Under the pieces are notes generated by a model. It was not told the origin of the DNA. It made no database searches and was given only the letters and a program-made list of their open reading frames with translations. A stretch of DNA of 45,090 nucleotides from Lachnospiraceae bacterium (GTDB lineage Bacteria > Bacillota > Clostridia > Lachnospirales > Lachnospiraceae): the NCBI GenBank assembly GCA_024698865.1, contig JAILQS010000163.1, positions 1 to 45,090 on the forward strand, read 5' to 3'. Made by a program: the position numbers and the translations under genes. This document shows positions 1 through 7,239 of the stretch, in pieces. How positions within the stretch are numbered: the first letter of the stretch is position 1; each line of letters begins with the position of its first letter.

Positions 1-285
1 TAGAAGAATTAAGTAATCGTAAAACGACTTTCAAGCCCTAACTGATATATGCCCCGTTTTAGTACCTAGAAGAATTAAGTAATCGTAAAACAGGCTTTGC
101 GAAACAAAACTATACAATGCTGTTTTAGTACCTAGAAGAATTAAGTAATCGTAAAACCTTTCTATTCGCCAAAATCTTTGTTAGTTTTAGTACCTAGAAG
201 AATTAAGTAATCGTAAAACTAATGGCAATGGATTAAGAACGTGGGATAGGTTTTAGTACCTAGAAGAATTAAGTAATCGCAAAAG
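1..285 (+). CRISPR. Trailer end of a type II-like CRISPR array
   Basis: A 36-bp repeat beginning GTTTTAGTACC and ending AATCGTAAAAC occurs at 56-91, 122-157 and 184-219. The window opens inside another copy (1-25), and a final copy at 250-285 is degenerate, ending ATCGCAAAAG. Spacers are 26-55 (30 nt), 92-121 (30 nt), 158-183 (26 nt) and 220-249 (30 nt). The GTTTTAG start, AAAAC end, 36-bp repeat and 30-nt spacer are typical of type II arrays; this is family knowledge, since no cas gene is visible. Degeneracy at the right end marks the trailer, so the leader, cas9 and tracrRNA should lie left of the window and the array probably reads left to right. No spacer matches other sequence that I can see in the window. 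Confidence 0.96.
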
Positions 286-317
286 GATAATTAAAGTGGT
301 GACAGCAGGGAATGGCA

Positions 318-771
318 TATTATGCTGAGAGATCTTATCTCTAAGAAAAACAGGTGTAAGAATCACTTCATCAGGATTTATCTCTCGTTGATTAAACATT
401 TCAAGCAGTTCGTTAGGCAGCATCATTTTGCAAGCTTGAGTGGTGTAAGACCTCTGAGGCATTCCCTTGGTGAGCGGTTGATGTGGCTCATTATAAGGTT
501 CACATCCTATTGAGTTAAGTTGTAAAAAGATGTTCCCTTAGGACATATCTTTCAGATGTATTTGTGGTTTTTCTCACAATGAGATTTCTGCTAGGAACGC
601 ATTGGATTGAATTAATAGATGCTGGTTCGGATATAATTATCAACGCCACATTCGAGTTTATCCGAATGTTTAAAATTTACCACCTCTGTCTGTAAGTATT
701 AGTGGGAAGGTTTGGACAAAGATAAAAGTTGAAAGAGTCATATGCTTCCGATATTTAATTGTTTTAGACAT
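318..771 (-). pseudogene. Decayed IS30-family transposase, C-terminal half
   Basis: Reading the - strand from 771 downward gives FPLILTDRGGKF and a stop. The next frame gives LECGVDNYIRTSIY, a stop, FNPMRS, a stop, QKSHCEKNHKYI, a stop, KICPKGTSFYNLTQ, a stop, then DVNLIMSHINRSPREC. A further frame shift gives MMLPNELLEMFNQ and INPDEVILTP. The order TDRG, LExGxDN, RT, NPMxS, QK, CEKNH, PKGTSF, LTQ, HINxxPR and PDEVxLTP is that of the catalytic and C-terminal part of IS30-family DDE transposases. At least five in-frame stops and two frame changes show it is dead. The N-terminal half and terminal inverted repeats were not found. It fills most of the gene-free stretch between the CRISPR array and the palindrome. 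Confidence 0.8.
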
Positions 772-849
772 AGTTAATACCTCTTTTTTCTAGCAAAAGA
801 GGAAGCATAAAAATACACAGAACATAGTAATGGAAGGAAGTGTAGATTA

Positions 850-1003
850 GCCTCGCAGGCTGCCAAATGCTTTTCGAGACCGTTTTGGGTCTGTTCACTT
901 GGCGATTCACGAGCACAAAGTGCGAAGTGAGAGCTTAGTGAGCCTAGGGGACCCAAACCGTGCGAGAGCTTAGTCGAGAAAAGTATTTGGCATCCTGTGA
1001 GGC
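850..1003. repeat. Long imperfect palindrome, MITE- or REP-like
   Basis: Arms of 31 bp at 850-880 and 973-1003 are inverted copies with about five mismatches; their core is TGCCAAATGC against GTATTTGGCA. Inside them, CGTTTTGGGTC (881-891) pairs with GACCCAAACCG (950-960), and a smaller hairpin lies at 907-930 (TCAC and GCAC against GTGC and GTGA). Transcribed from either strand, this would fold into one long branched stem-loop. There is no convincing open frame in it. It resembles the dispersed palindromic elements common in Lachnospiraceae genomes, but no second copy is in the window, so calling it a repeat family is inference. Confidence 0.6.
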
Positions 1004-1013
1004 TTTTGTAAGA

Positions 1014-1045
1014 GTAAATTCCGGTAGATGTAGAATTTACTTTTT
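1014..1045 (+). terminator. Possible weak AT-rich terminator hairpin
   Basis: GTAAATTC (1014-1021) and GAATTTAC (1033-1040) form an 8-bp stem with an 11-nt loop followed by TTTTTC. The stem has little GC, so termination would be weak. It sits just right of the palindrome and upstream of the rplS promoter. It could instead be an end of the palindromic element. Confidence 0.3.
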
Positions 1046-1080
1046 CATTTAAGGCAAAAATTCTGGAACAAAAATAACAT

Positions 1081-1109
1081 TTGCATTTTCTGTTGAACTG
1101 TGTTAATAT
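1081..1109 (+). promoter_or_regulatory. Sigma-A-type promoter for rplS
   Basis: TTGCAT at 1081-1086 and TAATAT at 1104-1109 are separated by 17 bp. This predicts a start of transcription near 1116 and a leader of about 80 nt before rplS. A second, poorer pair (TTGAAC at 1093 and TATGTT at 1114, 15-bp spacing) overlaps it. Confidence 0.55.
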
Positions 1110-1127
1110 GTTTTATGTTGTGAAAAC

Positions 1128-1179
1128 GGTGTTCCTCTGTTAAGTTGTATAGAAATATACGGATATTATTAAGAACATC
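1128..1179 (+). promoter_or_regulatory. Structured rplS 5' leader, L19-leader-like
   Basis: An outer stem pairs GGTGTTCCT (1128-1136) with AAGAACATC (1171-1179), with one mismatch and one G-U pair. It encloses a perfect hairpin GTATA-GAAA-TATAC (1147-1160) capped by a GAAA tetraloop. The structure ends about 8 nt before the AAGGAGG ribosome site of rplS. Firmicutes rplS genes are known to carry a conserved L19 leader with proposed autoregulation. Membership of this sequence in that Rfam family is inferred from position and shape only. Confidence 0.45.
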
Positions 1180-1198
1180 AAATATTAAGGAGGTCGCA

Positions 1199-1546
1199 AT
1201 GAACGAAATTATTAAGAAAATCGAAGAAGCACAGTTAAAAGACAGTGTAGCAGAATTCAAAGTTGGTGATACCGTACGTGTATCAGCAAAAGTTATCGAA
1301 GGAACAAGAGAAAGAACTCAGGTTTTCGAAGGAACTGTTATTAAGAGACAGAACGGTGGAGCCAGAGAGACATTTACAGTTAGAAAATTCTCTAACGGAA
1401 TCGGTGTTGAGAAGACATGGCCTTTACATTCTCCAATCGTTGAGAAGATTGAAGTAATTCGTCGTGGTAAAGTTAGAAGAGCTAAGTTATTCTACTTACG
1501 TGACAGAGTTGGTAAGGCTGCAAAGGTAAAAGAATTAGTAAAATAA
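1199..1546 (+). CDS. rplS: Ribosomal protein L19
   Basis: This 115-residue protein is the usual length for bL19, which lies at the interface of the 50S and 30S subunits. The family core is clear: [13 protein letters not shown], then [17 protein letters not shown] and the basic C-terminal stretch [19 protein letters not shown]. The ATG at 1199 is preceded by AAGGAGG at a good distance; an upstream in-frame ATG at 1145 lies inside the leader and would add 18 non-family residues. The gene has its own promoter, structured leader and downstream terminator, so it is largely a single-gene unit. Its position before rbgA is the conserved Firmicutes order. Confidence 0.98.
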   Translation: MNEIIKKIEEAQLKDSVAEFKVGDTVRVSAKVIEGTRERTQVFEGTVIKRQNGGARETFTVRKFSNGIGVEKTWPLHSPIVEKIEVIRRGKVRRAKLFYLRDRVGKAAKVKELVK

Positions 1547-1553
1547 TTTCACG

Positions 1554-1584
1554 AAGGGACAAAGCCGATGGTTTTGTCCCTTTT
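1554..1584 (+). terminator. Rho-independent terminator of rplS
   Basis: AAGGGACAAA (1554-1563) pairs perfectly with TTTGTCCCTT (1573-1582) across a 9-nt loop, and the stem runs into a T stretch ending at 1584. It begins 8 nt after the rplS stop codon. Confidence 0.88.
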
Positions 1585-1638
1585 GAACTTTTAAGATAAT
1601 TTTGTTGGAGTTTGTGGCGATTTCGTTAGATTTCTTTA

Positions 1639-1667
1639 TTGAAGTTTGGAATTGAATCGGATAAGAT
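1639..1667 (+). promoter_or_regulatory. Sigma-A-type promoter for the lepB-rbgA cluster
   Basis: TTGAAG (1639-1644) and TAAGAT (1662-1667) are 17 bp apart, 31 bp before the signal peptidase start. With the rplS terminator just upstream, this is the best candidate for driving the genes from 1698 onward. Confidence 0.5.
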
Positions 1668-1697
1668 ATTTATAGAAAAATAGAAAAGAGATGAGTT

Positions 1698-2384
1698 ATG
1701 GAGTATATGCGACGTAGTAGCGGTAGCATCAGTTTTGCAAGCAAACCGCCAAAGAAAAAATTCAGTTGGAAATTGTTTCGAAGTATCATCATTTGGATTA
1801 TTGAGATTATCCTTATGATTTTTCTGGCACATCTGGTGCTTAAATATATTGCAGAAGAACTGACGATTTCAGGAGTCTCTATGGAGATGACGGAATATAT
1901 GAAAGATACGGAATATGGAAAAGACAGTAAAAGTTCTTTGGAAGATGGTGACCGGATTATCATCAATAAAGTTCTGTATCGTTTTTCACAGCCAAACCGT
2001 TTTGATGTGGTTGTGTTTGAGACCGGTGGCGTGGAGCACGATTATTACAATGTGAAACGTATTATCGGACTGCCGGGAGAGACGGTCAGCATTTCCAACG
2101 GAAAGCTGTTTATTAACGGCGAAGAACTTGAAAATGATGTAACAAAGGAAGAGATTAAGAACGGCGGTCTGGCGCAGGAGTCTGTCACATTGGATGACGA
2201 TGAATATTTTGTGCTTGGAGACAATCGTAACAAGAGTGAGGACAGCCGTTTTTCCAATATAGGTAATGTCAGCAAAGACAAGATTATCGGAAAGGCGTGG
2301 CTGAAACTGAAACCTTTCCACAAAATCAAAGGAGGAGACTACGAAACCTCCAAGAGTATTGGAACAAAGAAAACTACAGAATAA
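1698..2384 (+). CDS. lepB: Signal peptidase I, atypical box B
   Basis: This 228-residue type I signal peptidase would cleave signal peptides of exported proteins at the outer face of the membrane. A basic N-terminus is followed by one membrane segment at about residues 28-50. The catalytic Ser61 is in SGVSM, and the Lys general base is Lys120 in YYNVKRIIGLPGE. GDNRNKSEDSR near residue 175 is the family box E. Oddly, the usual SMxPTLxxGD reads SMEMT and then about 15 extra residues before LEDGD, so the box B proline is missing and the substrate-binding strand is lengthened. The ATG at 1698 has a modest AAAAGAG site. A second signal peptidase lies just past rbgA. Confidence 0.93.
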   Translation: MEYMRRSSGSISFASKPPKKKFSWKLFRSIIIWIIEIILMIFLAHLVLKYIAEELTISGVSMEMTEYMKDTEYGKDSKSSLEDGDRIIINKVLYRFSQPNRFDVVVFETGGVEHDYYNVKRIIGLPGETVSISNGKLFINGEELENDVTKEEIKNGGLAQESVTLDDDEYFVLGDNRNKSEDSRFSNIGNVSKDKIIGKAWLKLKPFHKIKGGDYETSKSIGTKKTTE

Positions 2385-2398
2385 ATTGGAGGATAAAT

Positions 2399-3241
2399 AT
2401 GCATTTTCAATGGTATCCCGGACATATGACGAAAGCCAGAAGGGCGATGCAGGAGGATATAAAACTAATCGATGTCGTGATTGAACTGGTAGACGCAAGA
2501 ATACCGTTTAGCAGCAAAAATCCTGATATTGACCAGTTAGCTAACAACAAATCACGCATTATTTTGTTAAATAAATATGATCTTGCAGATCCGGAAAAAA
2601 CCCAAAAATGGAAAGAGTGGTACGAAGCGAAAGGCTTCCATACCGCATTGGTGAATTCAAAGAATAAAAGCGGTGTGAAGACAGTTGCAAATGTTATCAA
2701 TGAAGCCTGTAAAGAGAAAATCGAAAGAGACCGTAAAAGGGGAATTCTGAACCGACCGGTACGAGCTATGATTGTTGGTATTCCGAATGTAGGTAAGTCT
2801 ACATTTATCAACAGTTTTGCCGGAAAGGCATGTGCCAAAACCGGTAACAAACCGGGTGTCACCAAAGGTAAACAATGGATTCGTCTTAACAAGCAGGTGG
2901 AACTTTTGGATACACCGGGAATCCTCTGGCCTAAGTTTGAGGATCAGACGATAGGTTTAAGGCTTGCTTTTATCGGTTCCATCAAGGATGAAATATTAAA
3001 TATTACTGAGTTGTCTTATGAACTGATTAAGTTTCTGATGGAGAGTTATCCGGGGGTTCTGGAGAGGAATTACGAACTGGAATCTATCGTGGATGAAATT
3101 GATGCATTGAATCAGATTGCAGAGCGGAGAAAATGTATTCAGAAAGGGAACGAAGTGGATCTTGACAAGGCAGCGAGATTGCTTTTGGATGATTTTAAGA
3201 GCGGAAGACTTGGGAAGATTACATTAGAGATGCCGGAGTAG
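2399..3241 (+). CDS. rbgA: Ribosome biogenesis GTPase RbgA/YlqF
   Basis: This 280-residue protein is a circularly permuted GTPase needed in Firmicutes for late assembly of the 50S subunit. The permuted order is visible: G4 NKYD at residues 58-61 comes first, then the G1 P-loop GIPNVGKST at 127-135, the G2 region around KPGVTKG and G3 DTPG at 171-174. The N-terminus MHFQWYPGHMTKA is a family signature and fixes the start at 2399, preceded by TTGGAGG. A longer in-frame reading from 2297 overlaps the upstream gene and lacks family similarity. The start is 14 nt after the lepB stop. Confidence 0.97.
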   Translation: MHFQWYPGHMTKARRAMQEDIKLIDVVIELVDARIPFSSKNPDIDQLANNKSRIILLNKYDLADPEKTQKWKEWYEAKGFHTALVNSKNKSGVKTVANVINEACKEKIERDRKRGILNRPVRAMIVGIPNVGKSTFINSFAGKACAKTGNKPGVTKGKQWIRLNKQVELLDTPGILWPKFEDQTIGLRLAFIGSIKDEILNITELSYELIKFLMESYPGVLERNYELESIVDEIDALNQIAERRKCIQKGNEVDLDKAARLLLDDFKSGRLGKITLEMPE

Positions 3242-3344
3242 AGATGCGGGATTGAATTTAAGACTGGCTGTTTGTTAGACTTAATGAGTGATTGATGAGT
3301 GAAAAGAGACAGGAATTCATACGAAAAGAAAGGGGAGACGGCTT

Positions 3345-4256
3345 ATGTATAAGGAAGATGAGATTGAGGAAAGCCTGGAGCTTTGTAAAGACATCGATAT
3401 CTATTTTGAAAGAAAAAATCCGTTTGAGCCGTTGGGACCCAAACCTGTAAGGCGTACGCCTCAATATAGCGAAGAAGATATCGCAGTAGCAAATGATGTG
3501 AAGGAAGAAAATATCACAGTAGCAAATGATGCGAAGGAAGACGCGGCAGTCAAAGGAACAGATCGTATTACGACAGCAGACAATAAGGTGGCTGATAATA
3601 TGGCAGTCAATCACACCAGAGAAAAGGTGGATGCCGCTAAGCACGCAAAGACAGAACTATCAATTGAAAAAGAAAAGAACACCATATTTGAAGCTGAGAA
3701 TTTGGAAGAACCAAAGAAAACAAGCAAAGTGGAAGAATACACAAAGTTCTTTTTGCAGATGGTAGGATGCTTTATCATTGCTTATCTTTGTGCATTTTTG
3801 ATTACTTCGTATGTTGTCCAGTTGGATTACGTAATGGGAACCTCAATGGAGAATACATTGATGAACAAAGACTGTCTGGTTGTTAATAAGTTTGTATATC
3901 ATTTTTCCTCACCGGACCGTTTTGATATCGTCATTTTCCCGCATGAGACCGATACGTATTATATCAAGCGAATTATCGGACTTCCGGGTGAAACAGTACA
4001 GATCAAAGAAGACGGTACCATCTGGATTGATGGTGAGTTGCTGGAAGAGAACTACGGGAAAGAACCGATTTTGAATCCGGGCAATGCGATAGAACCGCTG
4101 GAACTGGGGGACAATGAATATTTTGTGCTGGGAGACAATCGAAATGAAAGTTCAGACAGCAGATTTGATTCCGTGGGAATGGTGCATCAAAGAGATATTC
4201 TCGGAAAAGTTGTAGCGCGCGTATTCCCGTTCCAGAGGATGCAGACAATCGACTAG
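3345..4256 (+). CDS. lepB: Signal peptidase I with long cytoplasmic N-terminus
   Basis: This is a second type I signal peptidase, 303 residues long. About 130 polar residues precede the single membrane segment (about 135-158). This tail is charged and partly repetitive: VANDVKEE near 48 and VANDAKED near 59 are near copies. The peptidase part is canonical: GTSMENTL with Ser167, TYYIKRIIGLPGE with Lys208, and GDNRNESSDSRF. It is shorter in box B than the first copy and lacks that copy's insert. The ATG follows an AAGGGGAG site. The tail is probably disordered and cytoplasmic; its role is unknown. Confidence 0.94.
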   Translation: MYKEDEIEESLELCKDIDIYFERKNPFEPLGPKPVRRTPQYSEEDIAVANDVKEENITVANDAKEDAAVKGTDRITTADNKVADNMAVNHTREKVDAAKHAKTELSIEKEKNTIFEAENLEEPKKTSKVEEYTKFFLQMVGCFIIAYLCAFLITSYVVQLDYVMGTSMENTLMNKDCLVVNKFVYHFSSPDRFDIVIFPHETDTYYIKRIIGLPGETVQIKEDGTIWIDGELLEENYGKEPILNPGNAIEPLELGDNEYFVLGDNRNESSDSRFDSVGMVHQRDILGKVVARVFPFQRMQTID

Positions 4257-4275
4257 AACAAATGGAGAGATAGAA

Positions 4276-5034
4276 TTGGAAAGTATAGCAGAGATTACAA
4301 AAGCTTTTAAAAGTGCAAGCCCGGAGCAAATATCCGGTCTGATGGAGCAATTTGCAACGGATGAGCGAGCAGGCGTACAGAAATTGATTTTACAACAGAA
4401 GAAACAATTAGAGAAGCTTAATAAAGAAAGAGAACGTCTTTATAAGATGTCGGAGTTTGAACGAAAGTATAAGGATTATTCTTTTATTTGCGGAATTGAT
4501 GAAGTGGGAAGAGGACCACTTGCCGGACCGGTGGTTGCAGGTGCGGTTATTCTACCAAAGGATTGTGAGATTTTGTATCTGAACGATTCCAAGAAACTTT
4601 CCGAAAAACGAAGGGAAGAATTGTATGTTGAGATTAAGGAGAAAGCGGTTGCCTATGCCACCGGTGTCGCGTCCTGGGAAGTGATTGATGAGATTAATAT
4701 CTTAAATGCCACCTATGTTGCGATGCGGGAGGCAATTTCCAAACTTTCGGTAGAACCGGATTTGCTATTAAATGATGCAGTGACAATTCCCAAAGTGAAT
4801 ATCAAACAGGTGGGCATTATACACGGAGATGCCTCCAGTGTATCCATTGCAGCAGCAAGCGTGCTTGCAAAGGTAGAGAGAGATCATATGATGGAGGAAT
4901 ACGATCGAAAGTATCCCGGCTATTCATTTGCTAAGAATAAAGGTTACGGAACAGCAGAACATATCGAGGCGCTTCGTAAGCTCGGGCCTTGTCCAATACA
5001 CAGACGGTCATTTATTGGTAACCTCATTCCATAG
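4276..5034 (+). CDS. rnhB: Ribonuclease HII
   Basis: RNase HII nicks RNA embedded in DNA, including single ribonucleotides, and takes part in primer removal. The 252-residue length, including about 65 N-terminal residues before the catalytic core, matches the Bacillus type. Catalytic Asp75 and Glu76 are in ICGIDEVGRGPLAGP, Asp167 in LLLNDAV and Asp185 in IHGDASSVSIAAASVLAKV. The start is a TTG at 4276 with GGAGAG 6-12 nt upstream; there is no better ATG in frame. It follows the signal peptidase by 19 nt and precedes ylqG, as in the B. subtilis order. Confidence 0.97.
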   Translation: MESIAEITKAFKSASPEQISGLMEQFATDERAGVQKLILQQKKQLEKLNKERERLYKMSEFERKYKDYSFICGIDEVGRGPLAGPVVAGAVILPKDCEILYLNDSKKLSEKRREELYVEIKEKAVAYATGVASWEVIDEINILNATYVAMREAISKLSVEPDLLLNDAVTIPKVNIKQVGIIHGDASSVSIAAASVLAKVERDHMMEEYDRKYPGYSFAKNKGYGTAEHIEALRKLGPCPIHRRSFIGNLIP

Positions 5035-5066
5035 TAGTTTAAGGTATACGGAAAGGAAGTGAGAAT

Positions 5067-6470
5067 TTGTTTTCTGATAATATATTAGCAGGAGGATTTA
5101 CAGGGGCAAATATCTCATCCAAGACAGGGGAATTTGCAACCGGAAATATTGATCCATCCAATTACGCTACAAAAATTGCAGACAACAAATATGTTCCCAT
5201 CGGTGAGATGGAGGTTGGAAGTACATTTACCGGTAAAATTACAGACATACGCGGGAACGAAGTTACGATTGATACCGGCAGAGGGGAACTTCACGCCAAA
5301 ATTGCCGCAAGTGTCAATATTAATATCAACGAAGTCCGACAATTTGAAATTCGGGAAAACAGCGAGAATCGTTTTTTGATTGCGCCATTGGAGTCTGAAA
5401 GTTTTTCGCCTGAGACAGAAGCCGTATACAAAGCGCTGAATGCGCTCAACCTGCCGGCAACCGATAAAAATATAGACGTGGTTTTTGGACTTTTGAATCA
5501 CCAGATGGGGCTGAATAAGCAAAATGTACAAATGCTTCTTGCGGCAAGTTACAAGTTTCCGGATATGGAGATAGAAGATTTGATTTTTATGCAGAAAAAT
5601 CAAATCCCAATTACCGAGGAAAATGTAACGCATTTCCTTAATTACAGCAATAACAGCCAGACGTTATCCTCGGAGATTACACAGCTATCTGCGAATCTTT
5701 CCAATATGATTGGAGAGTTATTGCAAGAAGGTGCAAAAAGTCAGAGTATTTCAGACAATCCTGTATTAATGGATTTTATGAAAGAGGTTTTTTCTGAGCA
5801 GGAGATGGAGACACTGCTGTCGCGAGGAGACAGTCCGGATTTTACCGGGCAGCTCAAATTGTTGCTGGAAGAACACTGGGCGATAACGCCTGAGAATTTC
5901 AGTAAGTCCACACTGCAGGAGAACATCGCAAAGACGTTAGTGGATATGGAGTCACTTACGACTTTTCTAAAAAAGAGCAAAGAGGAATTTGCACTTTCCG
6001 AAGAAGGAGTAAAACAGGTTTTTGACGGTGGCAAAGCGGTAGCGGGCAATCTCAATTTTATGAATCTGATTAACCATACACTTCCGTACTTTCAGATTCC
6101 GCTTAAGTTTTTTGATCAGGTATCGAATGGAGAAATTTATGTTTTCTCGCAAAAGCGGACGCTGAGCGCGGGGGATGGTGTGCGACTTTTTTTAAGACTT
6201 GATATGGAGCATTTGGGGAAAACGGAAGTATTGCTATATCTTAAGGATAAGAATGTTTCGGCAGATTTTGCAATGGAACGGGAAGATGCTGTCGAAACCG
6301 TGAAAGAAAATATGGAGACATTGAAAAATAATCTTGCGAAAAAAGGATATGTATTGACCGATACTGTCCGTTTGAAAGAAGAAGAGGACAGATCCTTGTT
6401 TGATACGGCACTTTCGGAGGAAGGAGATTCCTTTGAAGTGAAACGATTTACCTTTGATCGAAGGATTTGA
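5067..6470 (+). CDS. FliK-like protein, YlqG type
   Basis: This 467-residue soluble protein starts at a TTG (5067) behind AAAGGAAG. I see no catalytic motif. A small beta-rich stretch near residues 50-110 (VGSTFTGKITDIRGNEVTIDTG) is followed by a long helical middle and a C-terminal domain (about 340-450) that resembles the hook-length-control FliK C-terminal fold, including LFLRLDMEHLGKTEVLLYLKDKNVSADF. Its place between rnhB and an FlhB-like gene is exactly that of B. subtilis ylqG-ylqH. FliK and FlhB are partners in flagellar export switching, so this pair may be a reduced version. No flagellar genes are in the window and the role is unknown. Confidence 0.7.
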   Translation: MFSDNILAGGFTGANISSKTGEFATGNIDPSNYATKIADNKYVPIGEMEVGSTFTGKITDIRGNEVTIDTGRGELHAKIAASVNININEVRQFEIRENSENRFLIAPLESESFSPETEAVYKALNALNLPATDKNIDVVFGLLNHQMGLNKQNVQMLLAASYKFPDMEIEDLIFMQKNQIPITEENVTHFLNYSNNSQTLSSEITQLSANLSNMIGELLQEGAKSQSISDNPVLMDFMKEVFSEQEMETLLSRGDSPDFTGQLKLLLEEHWAITPENFSKSTLQENIAKTLVDMESLTTFLKKSKEEFALSEEGVKQVFDGGKAVAGNLNFMNLINHTLPYFQIPLKFFDQVSNGEIYVFSQKRTLSAGDGVRLFLRLDMEHLGKTEVLLYLKDKNVSADFAMEREDAVETVKENMETLKNNLAKKGYVLTDTVRLKEEEDRSLFDTALSEEGDSFEVKRFTFDRRI

Positions 6471-6492
6471 TTGCTTAAAGGAGAGGATATCA

Positions 6493-6765
6493 ATGGAGAA
6501 GAAAAAAACAGCAGTCGCGCTTGAGTATGATCCGGGTGATCAGGCGCCGCGAATCGTAGCAAGTGGACAAGGTGCGATAGCGGATAAAATTATCAGTAAA
6601 GCACAGGAGTTCGCAGTACCGGTTCATAAAGATGAAAAACTGGCAGGTACATTGTCCAAACTCGAAATCGGTGAGTGCATTCCACCGGAGCTTTACGAGG
6701 TGGTAGCGGAAGTGCTTGTTTTTGTGGATCAGATGGATCGTATTAAGAGCAAGCTTACAAACTAG
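6493..6765 (+). CDS. FlhB-like cytoplasmic-domain protein, YlqH type
   Basis: This 90-residue protein matches the C-terminal cytoplasmic domain of the flagellar export gate protein FlhB: AVALEYDPGDQAPRIVASGQG, then VPVHKDEKLAGTLSKLEIGE and IPPELYEVVAEVLVFV. Full FlhB has four membrane helices and an NPTH autocleavage site; both are absent, since the protein starts directly with MEKKKTAVAL. The ATG at 6493 has a strong AAAGGAGAGG site; an upstream in-frame ATG at 6454 overlaps ylqG and is not supported. Family context suggests interaction with the FliK-like product of the gene before it. Confidence 0.88.
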   Translation: MEKKKTAVALEYDPGDQAPRIVASGQGAIADKIISKAQEFAVPVHKDEKLAGTLSKLEIGECIPPELYEVVAEVLVFVDQMDRIKSKLTN

Positions 6766-6840
6766 TTTCGCTCATTTTGTGAAATCTTAGTCAGAGATAA
6801 AGCATTGATTGTTAATGTAAAATAAGGGGAGGACAAAACT

Positions 6841-7206
6841 ACGGGGTATAATAAACGCAGAATCGGAAAGCAGTATGAGGAAATGGCTGCGAAATATCTG
6901 ACAGAGCAGGGCTATGTAGTGTTGGAAAAGAATCTGTTTACACCTTATGGTGAGATAGATTTAATTGCAAAAGAAGGGGAAACGCTCGTTTTTACGGAAA
7001 TCAAATATCGTAAGACAAAAGGATTTGGTGATGGTTTGCAGGCGGTGGATTGTCGTAAGCAAATGAGAATCAGCAAATCGGCGTTGTATTATTACACGTA
7101 TCATGGCTATGAAGAACAAAGAAGCTGTCGGTTTGACGTTATAGCGATTTTGGGCGATGGCGAACTGACACATATTAAAAATGCATTTGAATACATGGGA
7201 GGCTGA
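6841..7206 (+). CDS. YraN/UPF0102 nuclease-fold protein, probable ACG start
   Basis: UPF0102 proteins have a PD-(D/E)xK nuclease-like fold of unknown role. The core is visible: YGEIDLIAKEG, LVFTEIKYRK, then SKSALYYY and RFDVIAI. The first ATG in frame (6883) would remove the family N-terminus, but upstream codons without a stop encode GYNKRRIGKQYEE, which fits the usual R..G...E..A helix. No ATG, GTG or TTG lies in that segment. A strong AGGGGAGG (6825-6832) sits 8 nt before an ACG at 6841, which I take as the start, giving 121 residues. If wrong, the protein starts at 6883 with 107 residues. Confidence 0.85.
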   Translation, partial: TGYNKRRIGKQYEEMAAKYLTEQGYVVLEKNLFTPYGEIDLIAKEGETLVFTEIKYRKTKGFGDGLQAVDCRKQMRISKSALYYYTYHGYEEQRSCRFDVIAILGDGELTHIKNAFEYMGG

Positions 7207-7239
7207 TGAGAATGCATTTGACATTATGGAGGAAATGTT

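Noticed and set aside
524-552. Hairpin followed by T's on the - strand, like a terminator
   Set aside because: It lies inside the decayed IS30 reading (PKGTSF region), has bulges, and no - strand gene ends there.
580-697. + strand short frame beginning MRFLLGTHW
   Set aside because: It is antisense to the IS30 remnant, lacks a ribosome site and resembles no family.
774-956. - strand 60-residue frame across the palindrome
   Set aside because: Composition follows the inverted repeat; there is no ribosome site, and the palindrome explains the sequence.
2297-2398. In-frame upstream extension of rbgA
   Set aside because: It overlaps lepB, has no family similarity, and the MHFQWYPGHM start with its own TTGGAGG fits RbgA.
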